64,000 nucleotides of DNA from Ursus arctos (Eukaryota; Chordata; Mammalia; Carnivora; Ursidae), in assembly GCF_023065955.2 (NCBI RefSeq), contig NW_026622897.1, positions 62,001 to 126,000 on the forward strand, written 5' to 3'. The position numbers were made by a program, and so were the translations under genes. A model generated the notes under the pieces. That model was not told where the DNA came from. It did no database searches and worked only from the letters and a program-made list of their open reading frames with translations. Shown here one piece after another: positions 37,173 to 48,444 of this stretch. Every line of letters begins with the position of its first letter. Position 1 is the stretch's first letter.

Positions 37173-37332
37173 GGGGCAGCAGGGTGGCTCAGTCGGTGAA
37201 GCATCTCCCTTCGGCTCGGGTCATGATACCAGGGTCCTGGGGCAGAATCCCGGTCGTCTCCCTCTGCCCCTCCCCTGCTTGTGCTCTCTCTCTCAAATAA
37301 ATAAATAATCTTAAAAATCTTTAAAAAAAAAA
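37173..37332 (+). repeat. Can-SINE, shortened
   Basis: It has head GGGGCAGCAGGGTGGCTCAG, TCGGCTCGGGTCATGATACC, a body with an internal deletion (straight from the GGGTCCTGGGG region to CCCCTCCCCTGCTTGTGCTC), and an (AAAT)n tail. Confidence 0.88.
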
Positions 37333-37729
37333 ACCCACAAAAAACCCCGAAGCTTCTTCTGTTGTCAACATCTTCCCAGAATCCTGGCCCTAATCTGGAC
37401 ACACTTTTGAGAAATTGCTTGTAAAATCATTCTTAGAAGTTAGGCCACATTTCGATCACCAAATGGCAGCTCCTCTTGTAAAGAAATTAGTGTTAAGTTT
37501 CTTTGTAAAGAGAGTTACTTAAACTGTATTGAATTATGTCCCAGGACATCCACTTTATGAATCCGGGTGTTGGCGAAGTGAGGGCAGCTCTGCATTACAG
37601 ACGAGGTGCGTCTACCCCGAGAAGCCGGCAGGTGCGGAAGGCAACAGCCATTCACTGTCGATCGTGGGTCTCAGTGGGACTGTTTATTTTTTGTTCTGTG
37701 ATTAATTATAGATTTGAAATACTAAATCA

Positions 37730-37905
37730 GGGCGCCTGGGTGGCTCAGTCGTTAAGCGTCTGCCTTCGGCTCAGGGCGTGATCCTGGAGTCCTGGGATTG
37801 AGCCCCGCATCAGGCTCCCTGCTCAGCAGGAAGCCTGCTTCTTCCTCTCCCACTCCCCCTGCTTGTGTTCCCTCTCTCCCTGGCTGTCTCTCTCTCTGTG
37901 TCAAA

Positions 37906-37948
<43 letters not shown>

Positions 37949-37960
37949 AATCTTTAAAAA
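37730..37960 (+). repeat. Can-SINE with expanded (AAAT)n tail, perfect 13-bp target duplication
   Basis: It has an intact head GGGCGCCTGGGTGGCTCAGT, GGCGTGATCCTGGAGTCCTG, a clean body and GGCTGTCTCTCTCTCTGTGT. Then come about 12 AAAT units (37902-37949) before AAAATCTTTAAAA. Repeats AAATACTAAATCA at 37717-37729 and 37961-37973 are identical. It is a young-looking copy. Confidence 0.95.
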
Positions 37961-38373
37961 AAATACTAAATCATTTTTGAGGCCTCCAGTTATGTCAAAA
38001 TACAGCAAGGAATTGAGTGAGTTATATAAGAAGATGAAAAAGTTACTCAGAATTCTTCAGTCCCTCTTAGCAATGAGCAATGCATCCGTGTAAAAGTTTC
38101 AATTTTCTAGGAAATGTTGAAACAATTATCTTCAGGGGAAATGAGGCAGCACCATGGGTAGAGCGCCTGCGGCCTCTGTTCTCCAGCTGCGAGGGGGAGG
38201 CTATCAGCCAATCAAGAGCAGATGTGGAAACAAAACAAGGCACGGTCTAAAGAATAATTTGAGAACTAAGTACATTTAGGTTCTCAGGGAAGTTATCTTT
38301 TACATTTTCATTATTCTTAAAGACATGAAAGAAAGGCAAGACACAGTATTCTTTACAGTATATATATATATTT

Positions 38374-38560
38374 AAAGATTTTATTTATTTACTTTAGAGA
38401 GAGAGAGAGAGAGCACAAGCAGGGGGGAGGGGCAGAGGGAGAGGCAGAAGCAGACTTCCTGCTGAACAGGAAGCCCGATACGGGACTCAATCCCAGGATT
38501 CCAGGATCCTGACCTGAGCCGAAGGCAGACGTTTAACCAACTGAGTCACCCAGGAGCCCC
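38374..38560 (-). repeat. Can-SINE
   Basis: It has AAAGATTTTATTTATTTACT, a GA-rich body, CCTGAGCCGAAGGCAGACGT and head reverse complement GAGTCACCCAGGAGCCCC. The flanks TACAGTATATATATATTTA (left, from 38355) and TACAGTACATATATTTA (38561-38577) are near-identical. Confidence 0.92.
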
Positions 38561-39032
38561 TACAGTACATATATTTAAACATTTTTTATCATATGCATAT
38601 TTTCCCAAGATTATGTAGTGTTAAATGACCACATTTATCACCCATGCTCGGAGTATACTGAAATTCATTCTAGTTTAACTGTTGCCCTATGTGAAAATGA
38701 CAGGGGCAGGCTGCACGATGGGCAGGATGCGGGAATTCTTCATTCTGGTGAGAGGCTCCTGACATGCCTACTTTGCCAAGGACCAAAAAACGCCTTGGAG
38801 GATGCTGGGCTGGAGGACGCCTCTTCCAACTGCCCGCTCAGTGCTGGAGAAAACTAGCAATACTCTATTAGTATTCTCAGTAATTTAAGAGCTAAAAGCT
38901 CAGAGTGCTCACATACGTGCACGTTTAGTGTTGATGATGACAATGGTTCTCAAGTGGCCGAGACAGAGGGCCTTAACCAGAAATCCTCCAAGCAGGAACC
39001 CACCCTATAGCTTCTAGTATCTTAAAAAATGT

Positions 39033-39192
39033 GGGATGCCTGGGTGGCTCAGTCAGTAAAGCGTCTGCCTTCAGCTAAGGTCATGATCCCAGGAACCTGG
39101 GATCGAGTCCCGCATCAGGCTCCCTGTTCAGGGGGGAGTCTGCTTCTCCCTCTCCCACTCCCCCTGCTTGTACACTCTCTAATAAATATTTT
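39033..39192 (+). repeat. Can-SINE, shortened body
   Basis: It has head GGGATGCCTGGGTGGCTCAG, TCAGCTAAGGTCATGATCCC, GGGGGGAGTCTGCTTCTCCC, a short CT part and an ATAAATATTTTAAAAAAT tail. Confidence 0.9.
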
Positions 39193-39799
39193 AAAAAATA
39201 TATGTAAATGCCTGAAAGTCTGGAGTATCTGGAAATATCAGGCAACTTTTAGACAATTCAGATTGGGATCAGCAATGGTCAAGTCTAAAATGTTAATGGT
39301 AAAGTGGCTGATAGTTGCTCTATCAGAAGAGAAAACAGATCTTTAGGTAGCCTTAAAATAACCGAAATTAGAACCATGATTGGATTTAGTTTATTGTCTC
39401 CAGTGTCTAGTGTCTTGACCTCTGCGATCCAAGGACACACTCAGCTGGGATAGACCTCGGGTAGAAGAGCAGGGTCTGCTGGGCACCTGCCTGGGATGGT
39501 CATATAAATAGGTAATAAATTAACACTGCAGCCAGTCATAAATAGTGTCTGTAAATGAAAACCTAAAAATATCTCCTGCTGAGACAGATCTAGCTCTGTT
39601 GGTTAGTTTTGCAAGTTTGTCTTGTGTAAATACTGATTTCGACTGGCTGATAATCACTACTAAAGCAGTCATACCCAGCTGAAATCAAACCAGTTAGAAA
39701 CCAAATGATGACTGTATCATGATTTTTACCTTCAGTGAGTGTTTCCTTACCTAAAATTTAAACCCTTTATCATGAGTGCTAAAAAGCCACATTACTTAG

Positions 39800-39801
<2 letters not shown>

Positions 39802-39844
<43 letters not shown>
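39802..39844. repeat. (CA)n microsatellite
   Basis: An uninterrupted AC/CA dinucleotide run of about 43 bases, likely length-variable between individuals. The flanks 39193-39801 show no element I recognise. Confidence 0.97.
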
Positions 39845-39846
<2 letters not shown>

Positions 39847-40069
39847 GAAAACAAAAAACTGAAGAGAGAATAGTGTCAACTAAAAAATAAAAGTACTTTG
39901 CTTTAAGGCCAATAAATAATCTAAACAAGTTTTGAACAAATCTTTATAGCTATACTTATATAAGCCCAGCATCATGCTTAGTGAGTGTGATTTATGTGTA
40001 ATTATAAACGACTTAAAAAAAGAAGTAAAAGAAGAACATGGATTTACATGGTATAGAGACAGTATGGAC

Positions 40070-41090
40070 AACGTAAGAAAAATCTTTAGAAGACAACTGA
40101 GAAAATCTTTGTGACTTTAAATTAGACAAAGATTTCTTAGCATGAAACTACTGAAGAATTGATAAGGTATACATCATCAAAATTAAGAACTTCTTTTCTT
40201 TTATACACACTCAGAAAGAAGCAAACTACACTCAGGGAAAAAATGTTGACGAAACAAATAGGTGATCAAGAAGTTGTGTCCAGAATATATAAAAAAACTC
40301 AGTAAGACAAGTTCTCCCAAAGAGGACAAAAGATTTAGAAGACACTTCAACAATGTTAATATAAAAAAAGCCAACAGGTGCGTGAAGAAAAGCTCAACCT
40401 GAGGAATCATCAGATGGGTGATCAGGAAGACTGACGATACCAACTTTGTCAAAGGTGTGCAGCACCTGCGCCTGGCACTCACGCTGCGGCTGCGAACGCA
40501 GACCGTACAGCCACTCGGACAGCACTCTGGCAGCTTCCTGAAGGGTAGGCTTCCATGTACCCACTGACCCGGCAATCCTTCTCCAAGAGAAATGAGCACA
40601 AATACATACACAAGCGTGTGTGCAAATGTTCATGCGACTCTCCTCACAATCAAGAAAACCTGGAAACAACTCAAATGTCCATTGACTGATGAATAAATAA
40701 GCAAATTATGGTAGAGTCATCCGATGAAATGCTACCCGACAGTAACATAAATGAACTAAATTGACACACGCAATAACATGGATCCACCTCGAAAACGTTC
40801 TGCTGAACTAAAGAAGACAAATAAAAAGTATGTGTGATTGCATTGGTATGACATCCTAGAAAAGGCAAAATTAGAGGGACAAAAATAGGTCAGTGATGAT
40901 AGGGGCAGGGGATCAAGAGAGGGAAGTAGCTGTCAAGAGACAAGAGGGAAATTTTGAAGTGACGAAATGTTCTATATCCTGAGTTTGTTGGAAAGTGATG
41001 ACTGCACGCATTTGCCTGAACTCATTGAATCATAGACTCAGGGTGAATTTTGTCGTATGTAATCTCTAACTCAACACAACTTTTCAAAAA
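40070..41090 (+). mobile_element. L1 LINE, old 3' part
   Basis: The text AATCTTTGTGACTTTAAATT, ATAGGTGATCAAGAAGTTGT, GAAACAACTCAAATGTCCAT, TGATGAATAAATAAGCAAAT and GCTACCCGACAGTAACATAA follows the C-terminal part of ORF2 and the 3' UTR of an old L1. A GC-rich block at 40440-40560 corresponds to the region around the usual 'cactgttggtgggaatg' but is much altered. Confidence 0.75.
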
Positions 41091-42224
41091 TTAGATTTCA
41101 TGACAACTGAATCATTGGGATCCTTTAAAATGCTGTGGGAATTTACTTTGTTCAAATCTTGCTGTCAGTGAACACATAGCCAATGAACCCCACACAGTCA
41201 TTTTCAACAAACAACATGTTTAGACTTAAGATGAAGAACGTTTGAAGGAGAGTCAAATTATAAGCTCGTCTAGACCCCACACATCGATATCCAGTGCCAA
41301 AAAGTAATACAGAAAGCGATGTTTGTCTAGTGGTCTTCAGATTACTCGATACTTTTTGAACCTTTCAAGGAATGGGGTGGGAGCACCAGCAGACCGTTAT
41401 GTGTAGAAACTCTGTCCTACCAGGTAGCGTATCTTGGGAATTCGCTGGGTTTGATTTGTGAAGATCACCTAGTCCTTAGGTATGTGACTCCCCTAAGAGC
41501 TTGCTTCTGAATGAGAACTAGGTCTACATTAGTGCTTATTCACAGCCACAGCATGCATGTGTGCCCATAAGATTGCCGCCGTATCTGAAGAAAAAATCGC
41601 GACGTTCACATGGCACACGGCCTCTGCTCTATCATCCATAAAATAGCTTTCTCAGCACATCACGTGGAATAGCCTGCCTGGGTGTTTCTAACGCCAGTCC
41701 GATGCTCACAGAGTCTCCTGGTGAAGACCAAACACTCACCCAGCCTCAGCCCCAGCACGTTCCCCACAGCTCAGCTAACACGTTACAAGTGTTTGACCAA
41801 CACTCAGCACAACGTTGACGATGACGATCGCTTTCTTCTTCCCACAACTACCACGTCTCTCCATTTGCCTGATTCTACTGAGACGCCATATTTTTCACAT
41901 CAGTTGCTCAACACAGGCAGGAGCATATCCTGCGGCATCCTGGTGCTGTCTCGTTTTCACACAGAGGGTCCCTCCATTTGCTTGTTTTCCTGTGATCGTA
42001 GGCTTGGTCTGTGCTATGAACACAGCAATAAAGGAGAAAGTAAAGATAGATTATCTGAATTCATCCAAGACGTAGAAAAGTGGTGGACATGGGGGCACAC
42101 GGCAGCATTCTGTATACTCGTGCTGAGACGATGACGGGAGCAACGACAGAGACTCCAGGGGAATGTGCACATCCCTCCATAACATTATATTGCATAAGTC
42201 CGTGTACAAATGAACGGAGAAGCA
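41091..42224. other. Unassigned intronic sequence
   Basis: I recognise no repeat or gene here. A 150-codon frame (41682-42134) with overlapping frames on both strands has no protein-family character. Confidence 0.5.
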
Positions 42225-42440
42225 TATAAAGTGGCCAGAGACACCACACTTTGAATCCCAGCTTTTCAACTCAGTGCCTAAAAATGTGGGCAAGCTACTT
42301 GAGCATTTCTAAACCTAGTCGTTTTTTTTTTCATTTACAAGATGGCAATAATATCACTTACTCTGCAAAACTGATCTGAAGATTAGACATGATGTATATA
42401 AAGCATCTAGCACATCATTTGGGAAGTAGTGAATTTTCAA
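42225..42440 (+). repeat. MIR element
   Basis: CACTTTGAATCCCAGCTTTT, TGTGGGCAAGCTACTTGAGC, TTTACAAGATGGCAATAATA, CTTACTCTGCAAAACTGATC and AAAGCATCTAGCACATCATT follow the full MIR order from core to 3' end. Confidence 0.75.
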
Positions 42441-42971
42441 AAAAGTAAAGTGCAGCTGCAGGAAAAAAAGGTTTGATAAAATTCAACTTCTATTTATGAT
42501 TAAAAAAAAAAAAGTCTCTTACCAAACCAGGAATAGACGGGAACTTGGTCTGACAAAACATGGCTATAAAAAACCAGGAAATACAAAGGGCCAAGCATAG
42601 CTGAGAAACTCTTAAAGAAACATAACGAGCTGCAAAGACTTGCCCTATCAGATAAGACTTATTATAAGGCCTTGGTAAGAAAGAAAGTATAATATTGACA
42701 TAGTGGTGGAAAAACAGACCAAAAGGACAGAATAAAGTAGTATCAACAGACCTATGGAAATTTTGCACAGAGAAAGTTTTTGGAGAAAAAGTAAAATTTC
42801 AATAAATGATGCTGGGATTACCCCTACCTAACATAAACAATATTGGGTGGAAAAATGACCTAAATGGGAAAAACAAAACTACAAGGCTTTTAGAAGACAG
42901 TATAGGAAAACAATGGTCATAACCTCAGGGTAAGGAAGGGTTTCTTAATAACACAAAAAGTACGAACCATA

Positions 42972-43150
42972 GGGGCACCTGGGTGGCTCAGTTGGTTAAG
43001 CACCTGCCTTCAGCTCAGGTCATGATCTCAGGGTTCTGGGATCGGCCCGCGTTGGGCTCCAAGCAGAGCCAGGAGTCTGCTTCTCCCTCTCTCTTTGCCC
43101 CTCCCCCTGCTCACGCTCTCTCTCTCTCAAATAAATAAATCTTAAAAAAA
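42972..43150 (+). repeat. Can-SINE nested in L1
   Basis: It has head GGGGCACCTGGGTGGCTCAG, TCAGCTCAGGTCATGATCTC, a CT body and an AAATAAATCTTA(n) tail. Flanking repeats AAAAGTACGAACCATA (42956-42971) and AAAAGTACCAACCATA (43150-43165) differ at one base. Confidence 0.94.
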
Positions 43151-43545
43151 AAAGTACCAACCATAAAAGAAACGTTTATTAATGTATGTAATAACACATG
43201 TTATTATCTACGTATGTAATTATACATTACATTTAGGAACTTATTTTTATTAAAATAAAATAAGTAAAGGGCAAACCATAGAGTAGGAGAATATAACTGC
43301 AACACATAGCCAACAAAGCAGCATAGTAAAAGAACCCCTCTAAAGCAATCTGAAAAAACAGGCAGGCTAATAGAAAAAAACAAGAGTAAAACCTTGGCCA
43401 GATACTTAATAAAAAAGGGGATTATCAGATGGGCAATAGATACGTAAGAAATGTGCTCAAACTCTAGTATCAAGGGAAATAAAGTGACAAGGCAACACCA
43501 CTGAACTTCCGCCACATTTGCAAATACTAAGGCATCTAAAGGATT

Positions 43546-43895
43546 TGTTATGGGTCCAATGGTGCCCCCACCAGATCTATGCTGAAGTGCTAACCCCCAG
43601 GACCTCAGAACGTGACCTTATTTGGAAACAGAGTCTTTGCAAAGGTAATCAAAGTAAAATGTGGTCCTTAGCGTGGGCTCTAATCCTGAGGATGGGTATC
43701 CCCATAGAAAGGGGATATTTGGACCTGGAGACACACACGGGGACACAGGGAGAAGACAGTGGTCTACAAGCCAAGGAGATGGGTCCGGGACAGGGGATCT
43801 CAGACCGCGACCTGCGGAGCTGTAAGACAGTGAGTCTCCATCGTGACACCACCCAGTGTACCGTACCTTGTAACAGCAGCCCCGATTAATGCCAT
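43546..43895 (+). mobile_element. Solo LTR of MaLR (MLT1-like) type
   Basis: It starts TGTTATGGGTCCAATGGTGC, continues GCTAACCCCCAGGACCTCAG, CGTGACCTTATTTGGAAACA, GAGTCTTTGCAAAGGTAATC, AGTGGTCTACAAGCCAAGGA and GAGCTGTAAGACAGTGAGTC, and ends in CCTTGTAACAGCAGCCCCGA, TTAATGCCA. This order is that of mammalian ERVL-MaLR LTRs. No internal retroviral sequence is present. A 123-codon frame (43518-43889) spans it by chance. It lies inside the L1 at 42455-44790. Confidence 0.8.
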
Positions 43896-44066
43896 ATCTA
43901 AGCCAAGTGTTTTCGGGAACGTAGAAGTGTAGTTAGGAGCAGGGTTCTCATACTGTTGAGTGGGCTAGAAACTAGTATAGCCACTAGTTTTGCACTGTCT
44001 GGTTAAGGTTGAAGACGTATCTATCCCAGGTCCTAACGATTCCCCTCCTAGGCATGTACCCCAGAG

Positions 44067-44272
44067 AAGGGCTGTCCGAGAGAACTTTCTGGAGTGATCG
44101 AAATATTCCGTAACTGGTGCTGTCCAGTACTACAGCTACTGGTCACATCTGTCTACTGAATACTTGAAAGGTGGTTAGCACAACTGAGGGCCTGAGGTTT
44201 TAATTTCATTTAATCTTATTAATTTAACAGAAGTACCCATTGTCTGGTGCCTGCCATAGTTGACGGGGCAGG
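44067..44272 (+). mobile_element. hAT-like nonautonomous DNA transposon fragment
   Basis: CTGTCCGAGAGAACTTTCTG, then GTGATCGAAATATTCCG, GTGCTGTCCAGTACTACAGC, ACTTGAAAGGTGGTTAGCAC and TTTTAATTTCATTTAATCTT resemble a common MER-type element ('ctgtccaatagaactttctg...aatgttct...tgtggctagt...'). The exact subfamily is uncertain. It separates L1 pieces on both sides. Confidence 0.6.
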
Positions 44273-45659
44273 CTTACAAGCACCTCAAATACACACGCAC
44301 ATATGATATGCATGTAAGAAGGCTTAGAGCAGCACGATTAGGATGGTCCAAACCTAGAAATCACACATTTACTGATAATAGGACGGATAAATAAATTATG
44401 CTGTATCCATACAGTGGGATACCTACAGTAATGGAAATGAATGAACGAGAGCTACACGCCACACTGATCAATCTCAAAATTATAATGTGTACAAATAAGG
44501 CTAAAAATAAAGGAATATAAATGGCACAATCCCTCTACAGGAAATTCAAACACAGTATATTGCTTAAGGATAAAAACGTCAGTAGCACAGTAATGAAAAA
44601 CCGAGAAATGATCATCTCAAGAGTCAGACTGGAAGGAGGCCCATGGATGGTGTCTTCTGGGTTAGGGAACGTGTGCTTGACCTTGGCACTGGTTACAAGG
44701 AGCTCATTCTACAGTTATTACTTAAACTGTACACGTATATTTTACTTACTTTTTCGTATGTGTGATAGGTCTCTCAATAAAGCATGAGGGCAAAAATTAA
44801 GTTATTATCATTACTTTTTTGTTGTTTTAAATTATTATTGCTTTTTTTCTTACACACATGAAACCATAGTCAGAGGTTTTCAGCAGAAATTCAAACCCTC
44901 ACATTCTTTAACGTATCTGAAACCTTCCATTTTAAGGCAATCTAACGACTCTTAACTGCCCCCTTTTCCCTAACCCCTGGATTAACCCATGTTGCCCACC
45001 AGGAAAACAAACGTGCTGAGCTCTCAGTGCACGGAACGCCTGTGGCCAGCGTACACTTCTGCTCCGGCAGCTCCAAGACAAGCCAGCTGTGTGTTCACTA
45101 ACGGAGTAGGGATGCAAAGTCAGATTTATCAGTTCTATGAAGAGTAATTTGGATACTTTGGGAAGAATTGATAAGGACAAGTCTACTAAGAAAAAAATGC
45201 TCTGTAATTAGATGGAGTAAAGCAGCTCTAAAGAAGGAAACTCATAAAAATCTAGAAGAATTCTGTACTCAGACTGTTTTGGAGGAGTTTTTAACTTCTC
45301 AGTCTATGTAAACAAAACTGATATTGTAAATCAAAAATGAGGTGTTTTAGTGTGACTGATAGGAGAAAGACATGAGGTACCAATTAGTGACTAAATCTTA
45401 AATATGCTCAAGGTACAACCTTGCGAAATCAAAATATGGGTGAATCAATCCTAACTTACATTTTACCTTAAAGTGTTAAGTTATGGGCAAGGCATTTTTC
45501 ATAAGTCTCTGCTTCAATTCATTCTTCTAATTAAACTATTAGCTACTGTCCCAACAGGGTCGGATAAGAGGGCATTTATGGTATTTTCAACAGGTTCATG
45601 TAGGAAAAGAGGGCAAGAGGAGGGCACCGGAAGTGTGCTTTTAAAAAACTCCCTCAGAT

Positions 45660-46560
45660 AGCAATAGTTTTCAAAAGTCCTGTATAGACATAGTGCCTCC
45701 ATCCTCTTGACCCTGTACTCTCCCCAACTAACCCTACTCAGGACTTTTTACTTACTACTCCACTAAACACTTTTCATCACAGCTGTTACTGACACCTATT
45801 GGAAATTCAGTAGGGGCGCCTGGGTGGCTCAGTTGGCTAAGTGTCCATCTCTTGATTTCGGCTCAGGTCATGATCTCAGGGTCATGAGATCAGCCCCGTG
45901 TTGGGTTCCGTGCTGGGTGTGGAGTCTGCTTAAGATTCTCTCTCTCTCCCTCTGCCCCTTCCCCCTGCTCACTCTGTCTCTCGAAATAAAAAATTAAAAA
46001 AAACAAAAGTCAACAGTCAATTCATCTATTCCCATCTTTCTTGTTGTCCCAGCAACGCTGACAAAAACAAATACTTCCTTCCTGAAAAATCTGTTTTCTC
46101 TAGGTTCTTGAGATGCCAAATTCCCCTGTTCTTCTCCTATCTTACTAGCGTCTCCTTTCCAGTCCCTCCTCCTCTGCCTGAACTCCGAATGTCAGAATGC
46201 CCAAGGTACTTGTCCTGGTTCTCTTTTCTTCCCTTATTTCCACTCACCTCTTAAAAGAGCCCATCTAGCATCTGGCAGTAAATGTCAAATCAATATCCCC
46301 AAAACTGGGCTCATCCCTGAATTCCACCCTATCGATGCCACTTCGTGATACCTAATAGGCATCTAAAATCTAATATGACCAAAATGGTACTCTTGTATTC
46401 TATTTTTGCCTGTTCCCCAGTCTTCCCTAAGTTGGCGAATGGCCCCTCCATTCACCTTAGGTCAGAAACCTTAGAGTGGTCTTTAAACACTCTCTTTTCT
46501 CCGAATAGTCCTTAAGGCTGTTCAGAGCATAGAAGACTTATCATGTACATGGAAGCTGTT
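45660..46560 (+). repeat. Ancient LINE-like interspersed repeat, split by a SINE
   Basis: TGCCTGAACTCCGAATGTCA, GAATGCCCAAGGTACTTGTC, TACCTAATAGGCATCTAAAA, CTCCATTCACCTTAGGTCAG and AAACCTTAGAGTGGTC follow another part of the same family as the element at 22270-23310, in the same orientation. A SINE interrupts it at 45813-46003. Confidence 0.55.
45813..46003 (+). repeat. Can-SINE
   Basis: It has head GGGGCGCCTGGGTGGCTCAG, TTGATTTCGGCTCAGGTCAT, GGGTTCCGTGCTGGGTGTGG, a CT body and an A-rich tail. I see no clear target duplication. Confidence 0.92.
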
Positions 46561-46689
46561 ATTTCAGTGATGGGACTTAAATAAGATTCCTATAAAACTG
46601 ACCATAATCCAAGTAAACTCCAACAAAGCAGGTTTTCTGAAATATAGTTCTCTTGTTCCTTACCTTCTTGTACAATATACCAGGCATTT

Positions 46690-46835
46690 AAAATTGACCA
46701 CCTCATTTAATCTCCCCAACAAACTAAGAAAAGAGGTGTTATACTTACATCACAGACAACAAAATTTAAAGAGTAGTTTGTCCAAGGAGGAAACAAGCCG
46801 TGTAACTAATGCTGGACCCCAGTTCTATGTGACAG
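46690..46835 (-). repeat. MIR-like relic
   Basis: AGAGGTGTTATACTTACATC, ACAGACAACAAAATTTAAAG and GTAACTAATGCTGGACCCCA resemble the MIR core and 5' part in reverse (cattttacagatgagaaaa...gctggaatttgaacccag). It is diverged. Confidence 0.5.
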
Positions 46836-47429
46836 CAAAGCACACACACCCTTTCTACTATAGGAGATGCTGTGTCCGTAAATACCATGCTTATTTTGTA
46901 AAAAGAAGACTGAAAGGAAACAACTACCAAAAACTACTGAGTGCAAACACATCACGGTGCAGAAAAGTGTGAAGAAATAATCCAATCTTGCTTCGTAAAA
47001 AAAGAAAAAGAATCACACACACCCACACGCACACACACCCACAGTGTTGCAAATGCACAGACGTTGTCTGAAAGGACATGCAAGAAAATGTCAGTGGGTA
47101 ACTCTGGGCAGTGGGACTGAGGGTAGAGGGTGACTTGCATTCTCCCTTATTACCCCTCTGTGTTTTCTGATTCATTCTATGCTCAAATATCACTTTTTCA
47201 TAAAGAATGACAATCCAGGTGTCTTTAAAAAACATGGTGTGATGTTCAGGTAAGAAGAAAGGCCTACTTTAATCACCAGAAGTGACTAGAGAGCAAGTAA
47301 GATACAAAATTAAACACCCATGTTAGATGAAAAGAACTCAAAGTCTAGAAATACACCTGATTTATTCAACAGTTTGATTTTTAAAAAAGGATATATCTTA
47401 AAGGAATTATTTATTGAAATTATGTGAGG

Positions 47430-48408
47430 ATATTTTACTTCTTCCTTACAATTTGTGGTGCCTTATATTTCTTTTTCTTGCCTGATTGCTCTGGCTAAGA
47501 CTTTCAGAACTATGTTGAATAGAGAAAGTGGTGAAAGTGGGCACCCTTGCCTTGTTCCTGATCTTAAAGGAAAAGTTTTTAGCTTTTCACCACGGAGTAT
47601 GATGTTACTGCGGGCTTGTCTTATGTGACCTGTATTATGTTGAGGTACATTCTTTCTATATCTAATTTGTTCAAAGTTTTTATCATGAATGGATGTTGAA
47701 TTTTGTCAGGTACTTTTTCTTCATCTATTGAGATGATCATATGACTTTTATCCTTCATTTTGTTAATGTGGTGTATTACATTTATTGATTTGCACGTATT
47801 GAACCATCTCTGCATCCTGGGGATTAATCCAACTTGATCATGGCATACGATCTTTCAATGAGCTGTTGAATTCAATTTGTTAATATTTTGCTGAAAACTT
47901 CTACATCAATGTTCATCAAGGGTTTGGCCTGTAATTTTTTTATTTTCCTTGTAGTATCCTTGCCTGCCTTTGGTATCACGGTAATGCAGCCTCAACATAT
48001 GAATTTGGAAGTGTTCCTTCATCTTCAGTTTTTTGGAGGCATTTGAGAAAGAGTGGTATCAATTCTTTTCTAAATATTTGATAGAATTTACCAAGAATTT
48101 GATGGAATTCACTAGAAACCATCTAGTCCTGGACTTTTCTTTGTTAAGAGATTTTTGATTGCTAAATGAATCTCCTTACTTGTTATTGGTATGTTCAAAT
48201 TTTCTCTTTCTTCATGATTCAGACATGGTAGGTTGTATACTTTGAGGAATTTATTCATTTATTTTAGGTTATCTAACTTGCTGGCATATAATTGTTCAAG
48301 GTAGTGTCTTATGATTCTCTGTATTTCTGTGGTATCAGTTGTAATGTCTCCTCTTTCATTTCTGATTTTATTTATTTGAATCATTTTTTTCTTAGTCAAG
48401 TTAAACAT

Positions 48409-48411
<3 letters not shown>
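47430..48411 (-). mobile_element. L1 LINE, inverted 5' segment of a twin-primed insertion
   Basis: Read on the minus strand this is L1 ORF2 reverse-transcriptase text: from AAATGAAAGAGGAGACATTA, through GATGAAGAAAAAGTACCTGA, to CAAGGGTGCCCACTTTCACC and AGGAAGAAGTAAAAT. It starts immediately after the direct repeat at 47416-47429. In L1 order its end abuts the start of the plus-strand segment at 48441. The 64-codon frame at 47621-47815 is ORF2 remnant with stops on both sides. Confidence 0.9.

Positions 48412-48440
<29 letters not shown>
48412..48440. repeat. (TA)n run at the L1 inversion junction
   Basis: A pure TA dinucleotide run of 29 bases sits exactly between the inverted and direct L1 segments. 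It probably grew from the ACTATATATAG text present in L1 at this position. Confidence 0.95.

Positions 48441-48444
<4 letters not shown>

Larger units (their letters stand above)
42455..44790 (+). mobile_element. L1 LINE carrying three nested insertions
   Basis: L1 ORF2/3' UTR text appears in pieces: 42455-42971 (AAATGATGCTGGGATTACCC, CTTTTAGAAGACAGTATAGG), 43151-43545 (AGATGGGCAATAGATACGTA), 43896-44066 (ATTCCCCTCCTAGGCATGTA, CCCCAGAGAA) and 44273-44790 (ATAGGACGGATAAATAAATT, CAATAAAGCATGAGG). Between them sit a SINE, a MaLR-type LTR and a hAT-like fragment. There is also an internal deletion near 42,560. It is a dead copy. Confidence 0.7.

Noticed and set aside
43518..43889. 123-codon open frame as a gene
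   Set aside because: It runs through a MaLR-type LTR, which does not encode protein.
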